A stretch of 64,000 nt of DNA from Aquibium microcysteis (GCF_014495845.1 NZ_CP061080.1:5322001-5386000); one strand, 5' to 3'; shown: positions 17,651 through 27,239, counted from the first letter of the stretch. The notes: a model not told the origin generated them from the sequence alone. Numbers and translations: made by a program.

Positions 17651-18473
17651 GCGCGCGCCTCCCCAGCCGGAGGTAGGGGATCAGCAGAAGCGCGATGCCG
17701 GCGAACAGGATCACCGCCTGCGCCGCCGCGAAGTTCCAGTCCAGCGTCTGCGTGACGTTCTTGTAGATCGATCCCGCCAGCATCTCGATCCGCGGGCCGC
17801 CGAGAAGCGCCGGCGTCACGAAGGACGAGGCCGAGAGCGTGAAGACGAGGATGGAGCCGGCAAGCAGGCCGGGTGCGGCGAGCGGCAGCACCACCCTGCG
17901 CATCGTCTGGAGGAAGCTGCATCCCATCGTGCGGGCTGCCTCTTCCAGCCTGGGGTCGAGGCGGATGATGACGCCGAGCAGGGACAGCACCATGAAGGGC
18001 AGCAGCACCTGCACCATGCCGAGGACGATGGCGGTCTCGGTGTGCATGAGCTGGAAGCTGCGGCCGACGAGGCCGAAATCGCGCAGCGTCGAGGATATCG
18101 GTCCGCTGCGCGCCAGGAGCACCATCCAGCCGAAGGTGCGCACCACGACGGAGGTCATCAGCGGCAGGATGACCATGATCACCAGCCATAGCCGGACGCG
18201 CGGCCCGCTGCGCGCCATGATGTAGGCCAGCGGGAAACCGACGACCGCGCAGACGGCGGTGATGAGCGCCGACAGATAGACGGTCCGCCAGAGCACGGAG
18301 GGATAGAAGGAGTCCTGGAAGAACCGCGCGAAATGCTCGGTGGTGTAGCCATCCGGACCCTGTGCCGACAGGACCAGCATGCGGGCGATGGGCAGGACGA
18401 AGCCCAGGACCAGGAGAGCAAGCCCGGGAAGCAGGAGGAGCCAGGTTTCGCGGCGGTCTGTCATGTGGTGCAA
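17643..18473 (-). CDS. ABC transporter permease, PotB-like
   Basis: The 276-residue protein has six likely membrane segments, a first helix at about residues 10-35 (LLLLPGLALLVLGFVLPIAR) and the EAA loop (EEAARTMGCSFLQTMRRVVLP). It is the first permease of a PotB/PotC-type pair and follows the binding-protein gene after a 49-base gap that contains a strong hairpin. Confidence 0.9.
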   Translation of the reverse strand: MHHMTDRRETWLLLLPGLALLVLGFVLPIARMLVLSAQGPDGYTTEHFARFFQDSFYPSVLWRTVYLSALITAVCAVVGFPLAYIMARSGPRVRLWLVIMVILPLMTSVVVRTFGWMVLLARSGPISSTLRDFGLVGRSFQLMHTETAIVLGMVQVLLPFMVLSLLGVIIRLDPRLEEAARTMGCSFLQTMRRVVLPLAAPGLLAGSILVFTLSASSFVTPALLGGPRIEMLAGSIYKNVTQTLDWNFAAAQAVILFAGIALLLIPYLRLGRRAHG

Positions 18474-18486
18474 TCGCGCTGCGGCC

Positions 18487-18513
18487 CCGGCCCGCGCGGA
18501 TGGCGCGGGCCGG
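18487..18513 (-). promoter_or_regulatory. Strong intercistronic hairpin after the binding-protein gene
   Basis: CCGGCCCGCGC (18487-18497) and GCGCGGGCCGG (18503-18513) form a perfect 11-bp stem with a 5-base loop. There is no following T-run. It lies 10 bases after the stop of the solute-binding-protein gene and before the permease start. Such hairpins commonly protect the binding-protein mRNA from 3' decay or partly stop transcription, so that binding protein exceeds permease. That role is inferred. Confidence 0.7.
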
Positions 18514-18522
18514 TCGCCTCGA

Positions 18523-19551
18523 TCAGCGGGCGATCGTCTTGGCGAAGGCTTCGGTCCAGGCCGAACGATTGGCCTCGATCACGCGCGGATCGAAGCGCAT
18601 CAGGCCCTTGGCGGCGTCCGCACCGTAGACCACGTCGGCCGCGACCTCGTCCGACAGCTCGGTCTTGGCGTTGGTCGGCGTGTAGCGCAGCGCTTCGGAG
18701 AAGCAGGCCTGGGCTTCCGGCGAAAGCTCCTTGGCGATGAACTTCGACGCCAGCTCGACATTGTCGCGGCCGGCCACGAGGTTCGCCGTGATGAAGCTCG
18801 CCGGCGTGCCTTCCTCGCCCTGGATGAACTTCACGTTCAGCCCGGCCTTCTTCAGCGTGAAGGCGTAGTCGGAGGCGTAGGGCGCGATCCACGCGTCGTT
18901 CTGCGCGAACTCGGCCTGGATCTCGGGCGACTTCGAGACGACCACCGCGCCGGCGTCGAGCAGCTTGCCGACGGCGTCGAGGCCGGGCTGGATGTTCTCC
19001 AGCGTGCCGCCCGCGACCTGGTTGAGCATCAGCAGGCCGATCATGCCGTAGCCGTTGCTGATGTCGGTCAGCACCAGATGCTCGGCATATTCGGGCTTCA
19101 TCAGGTCGGCCCACTTGGTGGGCTCGCTGGGGACCTTGTCGGACGCGACGACCAGGCCGACGGCGGCGATCTGGTAGGCCGGTCCCTCGCCCTTGGCGAC
19201 ACCCGCCTTGGCGAAGTCGTAGAGGTCGGCCAGGGCCGGCACGAGTTCCTCGGTGACCGGAACGAGCAGGCCCTCGGATGCCGCGACGATCTCCTGGCCG
19301 CCGGAGAAGTGGATCACGTCGTACTGCGGCGCGTCCTTCTGGGCACGCAGCTGTGCGAAGGCGTCGGCCGAATAGGCGGTGACGATGTTCACCTTCGCGC
19401 CGGTTTCGGCCGTGAACGGGTCGATGACGCACTTGCGGTGGGCCTCTTCATAGGCACCGCCGAAGGAGTTGATGGTGATCTCCTGCGCCAGCGCCGGAGC
19501 GGCGACGGCGCAGAGCGAGGCTGCAATTGCAATACGAGCAGTAGCGGACAT
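18523..19551 (-). CDS. ABC transporter periplasmic substrate-binding protein, PotD-like
   Basis: The 342-residue protein starts with a Sec signal peptide (MSATARIAIAASL...ALA, cut near residue 22) and a mature start QEITINSFGGAYEEAHRK, typical of PotD/extracellular-binding-protein family 1 and 2 proteins for polyamines and related compounds. It is the first transporter gene and is separated from the permeases by a strong hairpin. DUF3830 lies 78 bases upstream on the same strand. The exact ligand cannot be told from sequence. Confidence 0.88.
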   Translation of the reverse strand: MSATARIAIAASLCAVAAPALAQEITINSFGGAYEEAHRKCVIDPFTAETGAKVNIVTAYSADAFAQLRAQKDAPQYDVIHFSGGQEIVAASEGLLVPVTEELVPALADLYDFAKAGVAKGEGPAYQIAAVGLVVASDKVPSEPTKWADLMKPEYAEHLVLTDISNGYGMIGLLMLNQVAGGTLENIQPGLDAVGKLLDAGAVVVSKSPEIQAEFAQNDAWIAPYASDYAFTLKKAGLNVKFIQGEEGTPASFITANLVAGRDNVELASKFIAKELSPEAQACFSEALRYTPTNAKTELSDEVAADVVYGADAAKGLMRFDPRVIEANRSAWTEAFAKTIAR

Positions 19552-19629
19552 CTCGGTTCCCTCGTTCTGATTTTTCGTTGAAGCGACTCTTGCGTCTCAA
19601 TGTTCCGGGCGGCGCGAGGCGCAGGCCGG

Positions 19630-20106
19630 CTACTTCACCCGGCCCAGTTCGACCATGCGCTCGCCCTTGCGGCGGATCACACGGCACTGCTCGACGACGG
19701 CGTCGAAGTTCTCGGTGACCTTGCCCCAGAAGTTCGGCGCGGTCCATCCGGTCGGGCCTGCGGTACGGGCGCCCTCGCCGTAGACGAGGCCGATTTCCCA
19801 AAACTCGTCCGGATCCATCTTGAAGTAGTTCTTGGGCTGGTAGAACCAAAGGAGCTCGCCTGCGGCCGGGAAGCTGGTGATGTTCTCCGGTCCGAGCGAG
19901 CGGGGGTCGAAGGTCTGGGCGCTCTCGGGCAGGCCCATCATGATCTCCGGTCCGGTGAAGGACGCATGCAGCGCCGGCCACTGGATCGGCTGGTGCAGCG
20001 CCCCCCAGATCGCGTCGCACGTCTTCGGCGCCACGTCCTCATAAAGAGAGATGATGCCGGTCACGTTGGCTTCGAGAAACTTGATGTAGAGCTTGCGCTC
20101 GGACAT
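19630..20106 (-). CDS. DUF3830 family protein (cyclophilin-like fold)
   Basis: The 158-residue cytosolic protein has the AGELLWFYQP and EIGLVYGEGA motifs of DUF3830, a family predicted to adopt a cyclophilin-like beta barrel. Homologues often sit beside polyamine- or amide-type ABC transporters and amidohydrolases, as here. It heads the minus-strand operon DUF3830, binding protein, two permeases, ATPase, LysR. Function is unknown; binding or processing the imported compound is inference. Confidence 0.75.
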   Translation of the reverse strand: MSERKLYIKFLEANVTGIISLYEDVAPKTCDAIWGALHQPIQWPALHASFTGPEIMMGLPESAQTFDPRSLGPENITSFPAAGELLWFYQPKNYFKMDPDEFWEIGLVYGEGARTAGPTGWTAPNFWGKVTENFDAVVEQCRVIRRKGERMVELGRVK

Positions 20107-20391
20107 AGGTCCTTACTCCCTGTTGATCGACAAATAGGAACAGAAAACGGGGAGTTGGTCCAATTCAATCGCAAGATCGGCGCAATCAGGAAAATTTATC
20201 ACGTCGATCGGCGGACGGCGCCATCAAGGGTTGCAGACGCAGCGACGCCGGCCGCCGCAGGGACGGGCGTCGCGTCTTCCCTTGCGCGAGCCTCCGGCTT
20301 TCGGTCACACTGCACCGACGGCCGTCCGGCTCGCCCGCCTGAGCGCGGTTCCGCCGGGTTCGACCGCATGCCTCGACGGGATGGCGCTTCC
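20107..20391. other. Divergent intergenic region (DUF3830 / LuxR)
   Basis: This 285-base region separates the minus-strand transporter operon from the MalT-like regulator on the plus strand. The part next to DUF3830 is A/T-richer (20111-20205) and probably holds the transporter promoter. I see no clear palindrome or convincing -35/-10 pair. An open frame runs through it, but codon use and the late start of the conserved domain argue against coding. Confidence 0.5.
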
Positions 20392-23154
20392 ATGATCGGC
20401 ACGAAGATGCATCCGCCCCATCTGCGCGCCGCACTGATCGAGCGGGCGCGCCTCCTGCGGCTGCTCGGCCAGGCCGCCGAAGGAAAGCTCACCATCGTCT
20501 CCTCGCCGGCTGGCTTCGGCAAGTCGACGCTGCTTGCGCAATGGGCGCAGTCGGTCGAGGGCGGCCGCGTCGCCTGGCTGTCGATCGACCGGCTCGACAA
20601 CGATCTCGCGCGCTTCCTGAAGTATCTGGCCGGCACCCTCCACCGGGTGGATCCCGAAATCGCCGAGAATGCGGGATCCCTGATCGATTCCAGCCCCGTG
20701 ACGCCGGTCGACTCGCTGCTCACCAGCATCATCAACGATCTTTCCCGCGCCGCGGAGCCGATCTTCCTCGTGCTCGACGACGCGCACCTGATCGTGTCGC
20801 AGGAAATCGCGGCCTTTCTCAACGCTCTCGTCGCCTATGCGCCTCCGGCGTTCCACGTGGTGCTCGCCACCCGCGGCGACCTGCCGATCGAACTGGCGGG
20901 CATGAAGATGAAGGGTCAGGTGGTCAGTCTCGGCGATGGCGATCTCCGCTTTTCGCTGGAGGAGAGCGAGGACTATCTTCTCAACGTCTGCGGCCTCGAT
21001 CTGGCGATCCCGGCGATCGTGTCGCTGCACCGCAAGACGGAGGGCTGGCCGGCCGGCCTGCAGCTCGCGGCGCTGGCGCTGGCCCACGAAGCCTCGCCGG
21101 AGGCCTTCATCGCCGAGTTCTCCGGCAGCCAGCGCGACGTCGCGACCTTCCTCGCGCATGACGTGCTGGCGCGCCAGAGACCCGAGATCCAGGAGTTCCT
21201 GCTTCGGACGTCGGTTCTCGACCGCTTCTGCCTGGGGCTTTCCCGCGCGCTCTGCCCCGACATCGACTGTGCGGCGGCGCTGGAGACGGTCGAACGGTCG
21301 AACCTGTTCCTGATCGCGCTCGACAATTCGGGCCAGTGGTTCCGCTACCACCATCTGTTCGGCGAATTCCTGCGCAACAAGCTCGACGCCCGCGCGGCGG
21401 GAGACCGTGCGCGGCTGCATGCGGCGGCCGCGTCGTGGCTCGCGGCCCATGATCACGTATCGGATGCCGTCGGCCACGCGCTCATGGCCGGGGATACGGA
21501 TTTCGCGGCGAGGCTGGTCGAGACCTGCGCCATGCCGCTCATCATGCAGGGGCACATCCCGCGCCTGACCGAATGGCTGAACCAGCTGCCGGAGGAACTC
21601 GTCTCCGGACGCCCCCGCCTTCTTCTCGCGCGCGTCTGGGCGCAGTTCCACATGAGCCGGCCGCGACAGGCCGTGCGCATCCTCAAGCAGGCCAAGGACC
21701 TGATCGAGCGGCTGGCTGCCGACGACCGGCTCGGACCGGCGGTCGCCCGGTCGCTCAAGGCGGAACTGCGCACCCTGACGGCCGGTGTCATCAGCGCCAG
21801 CGACCGCTCGCGTTCGGCCACCCGCGCAGCGGCGCGCTGGCTGCCGGATTTTCCCGAGGACGAGCCTTTCGCGCGCGGGACGCTCGCCAACATCGCCGCC
21901 TTCTCGCACTACTCGCTCGGCGAACTCGATGCGTCCCGCTTGCTCAGCCTCAAGGCGCGCGACTACCATTCCATGTCGGGCTCGGTCTTCGGCGTCGTCT
22001 ATTCAGACCTGCTGCTCGGGCTGGTGGACATCGCCGCCGGAGACCTGTGCGGTGCGCACGAGCATCTCGACCGTGCCTGCCGCCTCGCCCGCGAGCGGCT
22101 CGGCCAGGGCTCCTACGCGGAAGCCATGTCGGCGATCTTCCTCGTCGAACTCGCCTATGAATGGAACGATCTGCAGGGCGCCGAGCGCATCCTGCACCAG
22201 CATCGCCAGCTGATCGAGGAGTGCGGCCTCGTCGTGCACGAGATGGCCTGCAAGCTGCACCTGGCGCGGCTCGCCGCGGCGCGCGGACGCCACGATGACG
22301 CGCTGATCCACCTCGAAGCGGCCGAGCGGCTCGGCATCGAGAAGCGCTACAGGCGGCTGACGGCCAGTGCGCTCAACGAGCGCGTGCGCATGCTGCTGGC
22401 GCTGGGCGACGTTCGCGCGGCGCGGCTCGCCCTGCGCTCGCGCGGCATCGAGGTCTCGCCGGGAGCGCTGTCGGGGCCGATCCATCCGATGGAGGAGAAC
22501 CTGCGCATCGGCGCCGCCCGCCTGCTGATCGCCGAGGATCGGCCGAAGGAGGCGGTGGCGCTGCTGGAGCGGGTTGCCGCGCGCATGCGCAGCGACGGCC
22601 GCATGCGCGGCTTCATGCAGGTCCGCGCTCTGGTGGCGGTCGCCGCGCGTCGGGCAGGCGAGCCGCTGCTGGCGCTCGCCGCCGCGGTCGATACGGTCAC
22701 GCTGGCGCAGCAGCAGCAGGCCGTGCGCTCGCTGGTCGACGAGGGCGCGCCGATGCTGCAGGTGCTCGATTTCGCCCGTACCCGTATCCCGGCCTGGTCG
22801 GGTACCTCTGAAACCGCCGTCTTCGTCGAGACGCTGTTCCGCGCCTTCGGTCGCTGCGGCATCGACCGGTCGCTGGGCGGTGCTCTCTTTCCCCGCCCGG
22901 GACGCGACCTTTTGAGCCGCAAGGAAATGGAGGTGGCGACGCTGCTGATGTGCGCCTGCACCAACCGTCAGCTGGCAGAGACCCTGGCGATGGCGCCGGA
23001 CACGGTGAAGTGGCACCTGAAGAACATCTTCGGCAAGCTCGGCGTCGCGAACCGCACCGAGGCGGTGCTGCGGCTGCGCGAGATCGGCATCGACCCCGCG
23101 CCGATGCCACCCCCGCCCAGGCATGCGACGACCCCACCCGAACGGGTAGGGTGA
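20392..23154 (+). CDS. MalT-like LuxR family transcriptional regulator (large ATP-binding)
   Basis: The 920-residue protein begins MIGTKMHPP, the usual N-terminus of MalT-type STAND regulators. It has Walker A SSPAGFGKSTLL at residues 37-48, a Walker B-like FLVLDDAH, a winged-helix and TPR-like helical middle (about 350-800), and a C-terminal LuxR helix-turn-helix (about 855-910: LSRKEMEVATLLM...TVKWHLKNIFGKLGV). Such proteins bind ATP and a small ligand, oligomerise and activate transcription. The ATG at 20392 is preferred; the frame is open much further upstream. It lies between two polyamine/amide transport operons and probably controls the downstream deacetylase-ABC operon. Confidence 0.88.
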   Translation: MIGTKMHPPHLRAALIERARLLRLLGQAAEGKLTIVSSPAGFGKSTLLAQWAQSVEGGRVAWLSIDRLDNDLARFLKYLAGTLHRVDPEIAENAGSLIDSSPVTPVDSLLTSIINDLSRAAEPIFLVLDDAHLIVSQEIAAFLNALVAYAPPAFHVVLATRGDLPIELAGMKMKGQVVSLGDGDLRFSLEESEDYLLNVCGLDLAIPAIVSLHRKTEGWPAGLQLAALALAHEASPEAFIAEFSGSQRDVATFLAHDVLARQRPEIQEFLLRTSVLDRFCLGLSRALCPDIDCAAALETVERSNLFLIALDNSGQWFRYHHLFGEFLRNKLDARAAGDRARLHAAAASWLAAHDHVSDAVGHALMAGDTDFAARLVETCAMPLIMQGHIPRLTEWLNQLPEELVSGRPRLLLARVWAQFHMSRPRQAVRILKQAKDLIERLAADDRLGPAVARSLKAELRTLTAGVISASDRSRSATRAAARWLPDFPEDEPFARGTLANIAAFSHYSLGELDASRLLSLKARDYHSMSGSVFGVVYSDLLLGLVDIAAGDLCGAHEHLDRACRLARERLGQGSYAEAMSAIFLVELAYEWNDLQGAERILHQHRQLIEECGLVVHEMACKLHLARLAAARGRHDDALIHLEAAERLGIEKRYRRLTASALNERVRMLLALGDVRAARLALRSRGIEVSPGALSGPIHPMEENLRIGAARLLIAEDRPKEAVALLERVAARMRSDGRMRGFMQVRALVAVAARRAGEPLLALAAAVDTVTLAQQQQAVRSLVDEGAPMLQVLDFARTRIPAWSGTSETAVFVETLFRAFGRCGIDRSLGGALFPRPGRDLLSRKEMEVATLLMCACTNRQLAETLAMAPDTVKWHLKNIFGKLGVANRTEAVLRLREIGIDPAPMPPPPRHATTPPERVG

Positions 23155-23244
23155 AAAAGACTACCCCTTACCCGAAAGTGGCGGGACAGGGGCGCCCGGC
23201 TGCGCGAACATTCCCGGCATCGCGGCAATGGGGCGTGAGGCGTG

Positions 23245-24351
23245 ATGACGACGGGTTTCGTCTTCCATGAACTCTATCTGTGGCACAACACCTGGAACTG
23301 GAACCAGGTGTTTCCGCCCGGCCTGACCATCCAGCCCGGCACCCACGCCGAGAATCCCGAGACCAAGCGGCGCCTGCGCAACCTCATGGAGGTGAGCGGC
23401 ATCCTCGATCACCTCGTCCCCATCAAGCCGCGGCCGGCGACCGTGGACGAGCTCCTGCGCGTCCACACGCCCGGCCATGTCGCCAGGATCAGGGAGATCA
23501 GCGACCGCGGCTATGGCGACGCCAGCACGCTGACGCCGATGGGCGCCGGCAGCTACGAGATCGCGCTGCTGGCGGCCGGCGGCGCCATCGAGGCGGTCGC
23601 TGCCGTGATGGCCGGAAAGGTCGACAATGCCTATGCTCTGGTACGCCCGCCGGGGCACCATGCGACGGCCGACGTCGGCATGGGCTTCTGCCTGTTTTCC
23701 AACGCGGCGGTGGCCATCCGCCACGCCCAGCAGGCGCTCGGCGTCGGCCGGGTCGCCACCGTCGACTGGGACGTCCACCATGGCAACGGCACGCAGTCGA
23801 TCTTCTACGACGATCCGAGCGTGCTGACGATGTCGCTGCACCAGGACAACCTCTTTCCGGCAGCCTCGGGCGCCGTCGAGGAGAACGGCGCGGGCGCCGG
23901 CGAAGGCTACAACATCAACGTGCCGCTGCCGCCCGGCTCCGGTCCCGGCGCCTATGTCGAAGCCTTCGAGAAGGTCGTGCTGCCCGCGCTCCACCGCTAC
24001 CGGCCGGACCTCATCGTGGTTCCGTCCGGCTTCGACGGCTCGGGCGTAGACCCGATGGGCCGCATGATGGTCAATTCCTCGGGCTACCGGGCGCTGACCA
24101 AGATGCTGCTCGGCGCGGCGAAGGAGCTGACCGGGGGCAGGATCGTGATGACGCACGAAGGCGGCTACTCGGAGATGTACGTGCCCTATTGCGGCCTTGC
24201 GGTTATCGAGGAGATGTGCGGGCACTACACCGCCATACCCGATCCGTGGGACCGGCTGATGCAGCAATGGGGCGGCATGGACGTCCAGCCGCACCAGACC
24301 GCGGTCATCGACCGCGCCGCGAGACTCGTCCAGAACATTCGCCAGCCATAA
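23245..24351 (+). CDS. Class II histone-deacetylase-like amidohydrolase (acetylpolyamine deacetylase type)
   Basis: The 368-residue protein is a zinc deacetylase of the AcuC/AphA family. RPPGHHA is at residues 134-140 (catalytic His pair), DWDVHHGNGT at 174-183 (zinc Asp and His) and SGFDGSGVDP supplies the third ligand. Family members remove acetyl groups from acetylated polyamines or other acyl amines in the cytoplasm. The ATG at 23245 is used; a GTG one codon earlier (23242) is also possible. It is the first gene of an operon with a complete branched-chain-amino-acid-type ABC transporter, suggesting that the imported amide is deacylated by this enzyme. Confidence 0.88.
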   Translation: MTTGFVFHELYLWHNTWNWNQVFPPGLTIQPGTHAENPETKRRLRNLMEVSGILDHLVPIKPRPATVDELLRVHTPGHVARIREISDRGYGDASTLTPMGAGSYEIALLAAGGAIEAVAAVMAGKVDNAYALVRPPGHHATADVGMGFCLFSNAAVAIRHAQQALGVGRVATVDWDVHHGNGTQSIFYDDPSVLTMSLHQDNLFPAASGAVEENGAGAGEGYNINVPLPPGSGPGAYVEAFEKVVLPALHRYRPDLIVVPSGFDGSGVDPMGRMMVNSSGYRALTKMLLGAAKELTGGRIVMTHEGGYSEMYVPYCGLAVIEEMCGHYTAIPDPWDRLMQQWGGMDVQPHQTAVIDRAARLVQNIRQP

Positions 24352-24368
24352 CGACAAGGGGAACAGCA

Positions 24369-25718
24369 ATGGATCGTGACCAGAAACTGCAAAAGCCGAA
24401 CGTCATCGCCGGAACCCGGCGCAATTTCCTGATCAAGGGCGGTCTCACCAGCGCCGCCGCGCTCACCGGCATGCCGGCGATGCTTCTGTCGATGAACGGC
24501 GAGGCCCGCGCCCAGGGCGAGCCGATCCCCGTCGGCCAGTGCGGCCCGACGACCGATTTCGCCGCACCCGACGGCATCGAGTTCAAGAACGGGCTGACGC
24601 TCGCCTGCGAGGAGATCAACGCCCTCGGCGGCATCCTCGGCCGTCCGCTCGAACCCTCCTTCGAGGATACCGCCCAGATGGGCGACGCCACCAACGTCCA
24701 GGCGGCGCAGCGCCTCGTCGACCGCTACGGCGTTCACGCGATCATCAACGGATACAACATCGGCTCGGGCGCCGCGATCCAGGAGGTCGCCGCCGATGCC
24801 GGCATCGTCTACGTCCACTACGACACCACGATCGGCCACAACGATCTCGTCAAATCCAATCCCGACCGCTACTGGGGCTCCTTCCAGGGCGATCCGGCCG
24901 AGTACTGGTACGGCCCCGGCTTCCTGAAGTTCCTGCAGGATCTCGAGGCGAACAAGGACTGGACGCGGCCGAACAACAAGATGGCGGTCATCCTGTCCGC
25001 CGGCGTCTACGCCTCCAACATCGCCAACGCGGTCAAGGAGCAGGCCGCGACCTATGGCTGGGAGATCAGCCTGTTCGAGACGGTGAGCGTGCCGGCCTCG
25101 GAATGGGGGCCGACGCTGGCCAAGATCCGCCAGGACCCGCCGGCGGTGATCTGCATCACCCACTTCCTGCCCGCCGACCTCGGCCAGTTCTGCGTCCAGT
25201 TCGCGCCGAACCCGACGCCGAGCCTGATCTACATGCAGTACGGCCCGTCGATCCCCGCCTTCCGCGACATCGCGAAAGAAGCCGCCAACGGCATCATCTA
25301 CGCCACCCTCGTCGGCGCCCTGCAGGACGAGATCGGCACCGCCTTCGAGCAGCGCTACAAGGCGCGCTTCGGCGAGAATGCCGGGCACAATTCCGGCGCG
25401 CAGCCCTATGACGGCGCCTATGTCTGGGCGACCGCGGCGGCGCTAGCGGGCGGGACCGCGGAGCCCGGCGAGTTCGACCAGAACCGCAAGGTCGCGGCCC
25501 GGATGAGCGCGATGATCTGGCGCGGCGTCACCGGCACCACCCGCTTCAAGCCGCTGGAGAACGCCGCCTACACCTACCCGACCGAGACCAACGACTCCTC
25601 GCTCGGAATGCCGCACCAGTTCCTGCAGATCCAGGACTACACCAAAGGTCCGGGCCTGATCGCGCCCGCGCCCTACGGCACCACGAAGTTCATGATGCCG
25701 CCCTGGATCAAGGCCTGA
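24369..25718 (+). CDS. ABC transporter substrate-binding protein (branched-chain amino acid/urea-amide type), Tat signal
   Basis: The 449-residue protein has a Tat signal peptide with TRRNFLIKGG near residue 17 and a hydrophobic stretch ending ARAQG. A type I periplasmic-binding fold follows (IPVGQCGPTTDF, LACEEINALGGILGR, AAQRLVDRYGVHAIIN). It resembles FmdD/UrtA/AmiC-like receptors more than LivJ, so the ligand may be an amide, urea-like or polyamine-derived compound. Start ATG 24369 follows AAGGGGAAC. It lies 17 bases after the deacetylase gene. Tat export implies folding in the cytoplasm first. Confidence 0.88.
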   Translation: MDRDQKLQKPNVIAGTRRNFLIKGGLTSAAALTGMPAMLLSMNGEARAQGEPIPVGQCGPTTDFAAPDGIEFKNGLTLACEEINALGGILGRPLEPSFEDTAQMGDATNVQAAQRLVDRYGVHAIINGYNIGSGAAIQEVAADAGIVYVHYDTTIGHNDLVKSNPDRYWGSFQGDPAEYWYGPGFLKFLQDLEANKDWTRPNNKMAVILSAGVYASNIANAVKEQAATYGWEISLFETVSVPASEWGPTLAKIRQDPPAVICITHFLPADLGQFCVQFAPNPTPSLIYMQYGPSIPAFRDIAKEAANGIIYATLVGALQDEIGTAFEQRYKARFGENAGHNSGAQPYDGAYVWATAAALAGGTAEPGEFDQNRKVAARMSAMIWRGVTGTTRFKPLENAAYTYPTETNDSSLGMPHQFLQIQDYTKGPGLIAPAPYGTTKFMMPPWIKA

Positions 25719-25738
25719 CGGACAGGGGACGCCGAACG

Positions 25739-26527
25739 ATGCCGCTCCTGTCGTGCCGCGGTGTCGGCAAGTCGTTCGGCGCCCTGACGGCCGTCCATGA
25801 CCTCACCTTCGATGTCGAGCCCGGCGAGGTGCTCGGCATCGGAGGCCCCAACGGCGCCGGCAAGACGACGCTGTTCGAGGTGATCTCGGGTCTCAACCCC
25901 GCGACGGCGGGCTCGATCCTGCTCGACGGGACCGACATCACCCGCATGGCGCCCGAACGCATCTGCCATGCCGGCATCGCCCGCACCTTCCAGCTCAACG
26001 CCGGCTTCGAGACGATGACGGCGCGCGAGAACGTGCTGGTCGGCGCCTATTTCGGCCGCGAGAACCGGGGAATGCCTACCCTCCGGGCCGGCCGCGAGAC
26101 GCAGCGCGCCGCCGACGAGGCCATGGCCCTGCTCGGTATCGCAGACAGGGCCGACCGGATCACCGGCCAGCTGCCCGTGCTCGACCGCAAGCTCCTGATG
26201 ATGGCGAGCGCGCTGGCGACGCGGCCGAAGCTCCTCCTGATGGACGAGCCGGTCGGCGGGCTGACCGCGAAGGAAGTCGACCGCGTCATGGAGGCCGTAC
26301 GGGCGATCAGGGCGACGGGCGTGACCATCATCCTGATCGAGCACGTCATGCGCTTTCTCGTCCAGCTCTCCGACCGCGTCCTCATCATGCATCACGGCGA
26401 GAAGATCTTCGAGGGCGAGCCCTCCAGGCTGGTCGAGGACCGCACGGTCATCGACGTCTACCTGGGGCAGGGGGCTTCCGACCGGCTGAAGAGCTTCATG
26501 GGATCGCGGGAGACGGCGCATGGCTGA
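25739..26527 (+). CDS. ABC transporter ATP-binding protein, LivG-like
   Basis: The 262-residue ATPase has Walker A GPNGAGKTT (about residue 38), Walker B-region LLLMDEPVGGLT and switch His in LIEHVM. The usual LSGGQ signature is degenerate (QLPVLDRKLLMM). LivG-type features are present (ARTFQLNAGFETMTARENVLVG). It pairs with the LivF-like ATPase, whose gene overlaps it by 8 bases. Confidence 0.9.
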   Translation: MPLLSCRGVGKSFGALTAVHDLTFDVEPGEVLGIGGPNGAGKTTLFEVISGLNPATAGSILLDGTDITRMAPERICHAGIARTFQLNAGFETMTARENVLVGAYFGRENRGMPTLRAGRETQRAADEAMALLGIADRADRITGQLPVLDRKLLMMASALATRPKLLLMDEPVGGLTAKEVDRVMEAVRAIRATGVTIILIEHVMRFLVQLSDRVLIMHHGEKIFEGEPSRLVEDRTVIDVYLGQGASDRLKSFMGSRETAHG

Positions 26528-27236
26528 GCCGGTGCTGGCGATCCGCGGTCTCGCTGCGGGCTATGACGGGCGGCGCGTCCTCGACGGGGTCGACCTCGTG
26601 GTCCCGGCCGGCAGGCTGACCGCCATCATCGGCCCCAACGGCCACGGCAAGTCGACGCTGCTCAAGGCCATCTCAGGCCTCGTCCGCATCTCCGGCGGAA
26701 CGATCGCCCTGCGCGGCGAGCGGATCGACGGTCTGCGGCCCGACCAGATCGTCGAGCGCGGCGTCATCCAGGTGCCGCAGGGCGACCTGCTCTTCCCCGG
26801 CATGACCGTGCTCGACAACCTCCTGATGGGTGCCTACCGGCGGGATGCCGCACGCGACGCAGCCGCCCGTCTCGAAACCGTGTTCTCCCTCCTGCCCAAG
26901 CTGAAGGAGCGTCGCCGGCAGATCGCCGGCACGCTGTCGGGCGGCGAGCGGCGCATGTGCGGCATCGGCCGCGGACTGATGGCGGGCGACGGGCTCCTGA
27001 TGCTCGACGAGCCGTCGCTCGGTCTCGCGCCCATCGTCATCGACCAGATCTACGACGTCATCTTCGACCTCTGCGCCGCCGGCCGCACCATCCTGCTCGT
27101 CGAGGAGAACGCGCAGCGCATCACCGAGCGCGCCGACAGCATCCACCTTCTCGACAATGGCCGTTTCGTCTGGTCCGGGATCGGCGCCGAATTGATGGCG
27201 CGTCCCGAGATCGTCGAAGCCTATCTCGGAGCCTGA
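26520..27236 (+). CDS. ABC transporter ATP-binding protein, LivF-like
   Basis: The 238-residue ATPase carries Walker A GPNGHGKST, signature LSGGERR, Walker B LLMLDEPSLGLAP and switch residues LLVEENA (the His-to-Glu/Asn form typical of LivF). It works as a heterodimer with the LivG-like protein. The start overlaps the livG-like gene end by 8 bases. Confidence 0.92.
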   Translation: MAEPVLAIRGLAAGYDGRRVLDGVDLVVPAGRLTAIIGPNGHGKSTLLKAISGLVRISGGTIALRGERIDGLRPDQIVERGVIQVPQGDLLFPGMTVLDNLLMGAYRRDAARDAAARLETVFSLLPKLKERRRQIAGTLSGGERRMCGIGRGLMAGDGLLMLDEPSLGLAPIVIDQIYDVIFDLCAAGRTILLVEENAQRITERADSIHLLDNGRFVWSGIGAELMARPEIVEAYLGA

Positions 27237-27239
27237 CCG

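Noticed and set aside
19600..20391. Extra 264 N-terminal residues of the LuxR regulator
   Set aside because: This part overlaps the DUF3830 gene on the other strand, and the conserved MalT start is at 20392.
23120..23230. Terminator at the end of the LuxR gene
   Set aside because: The GGGTAGGG/CTACCCC pairing near 23145-23170 is imperfect, has a long A-rich loop and no T-run.
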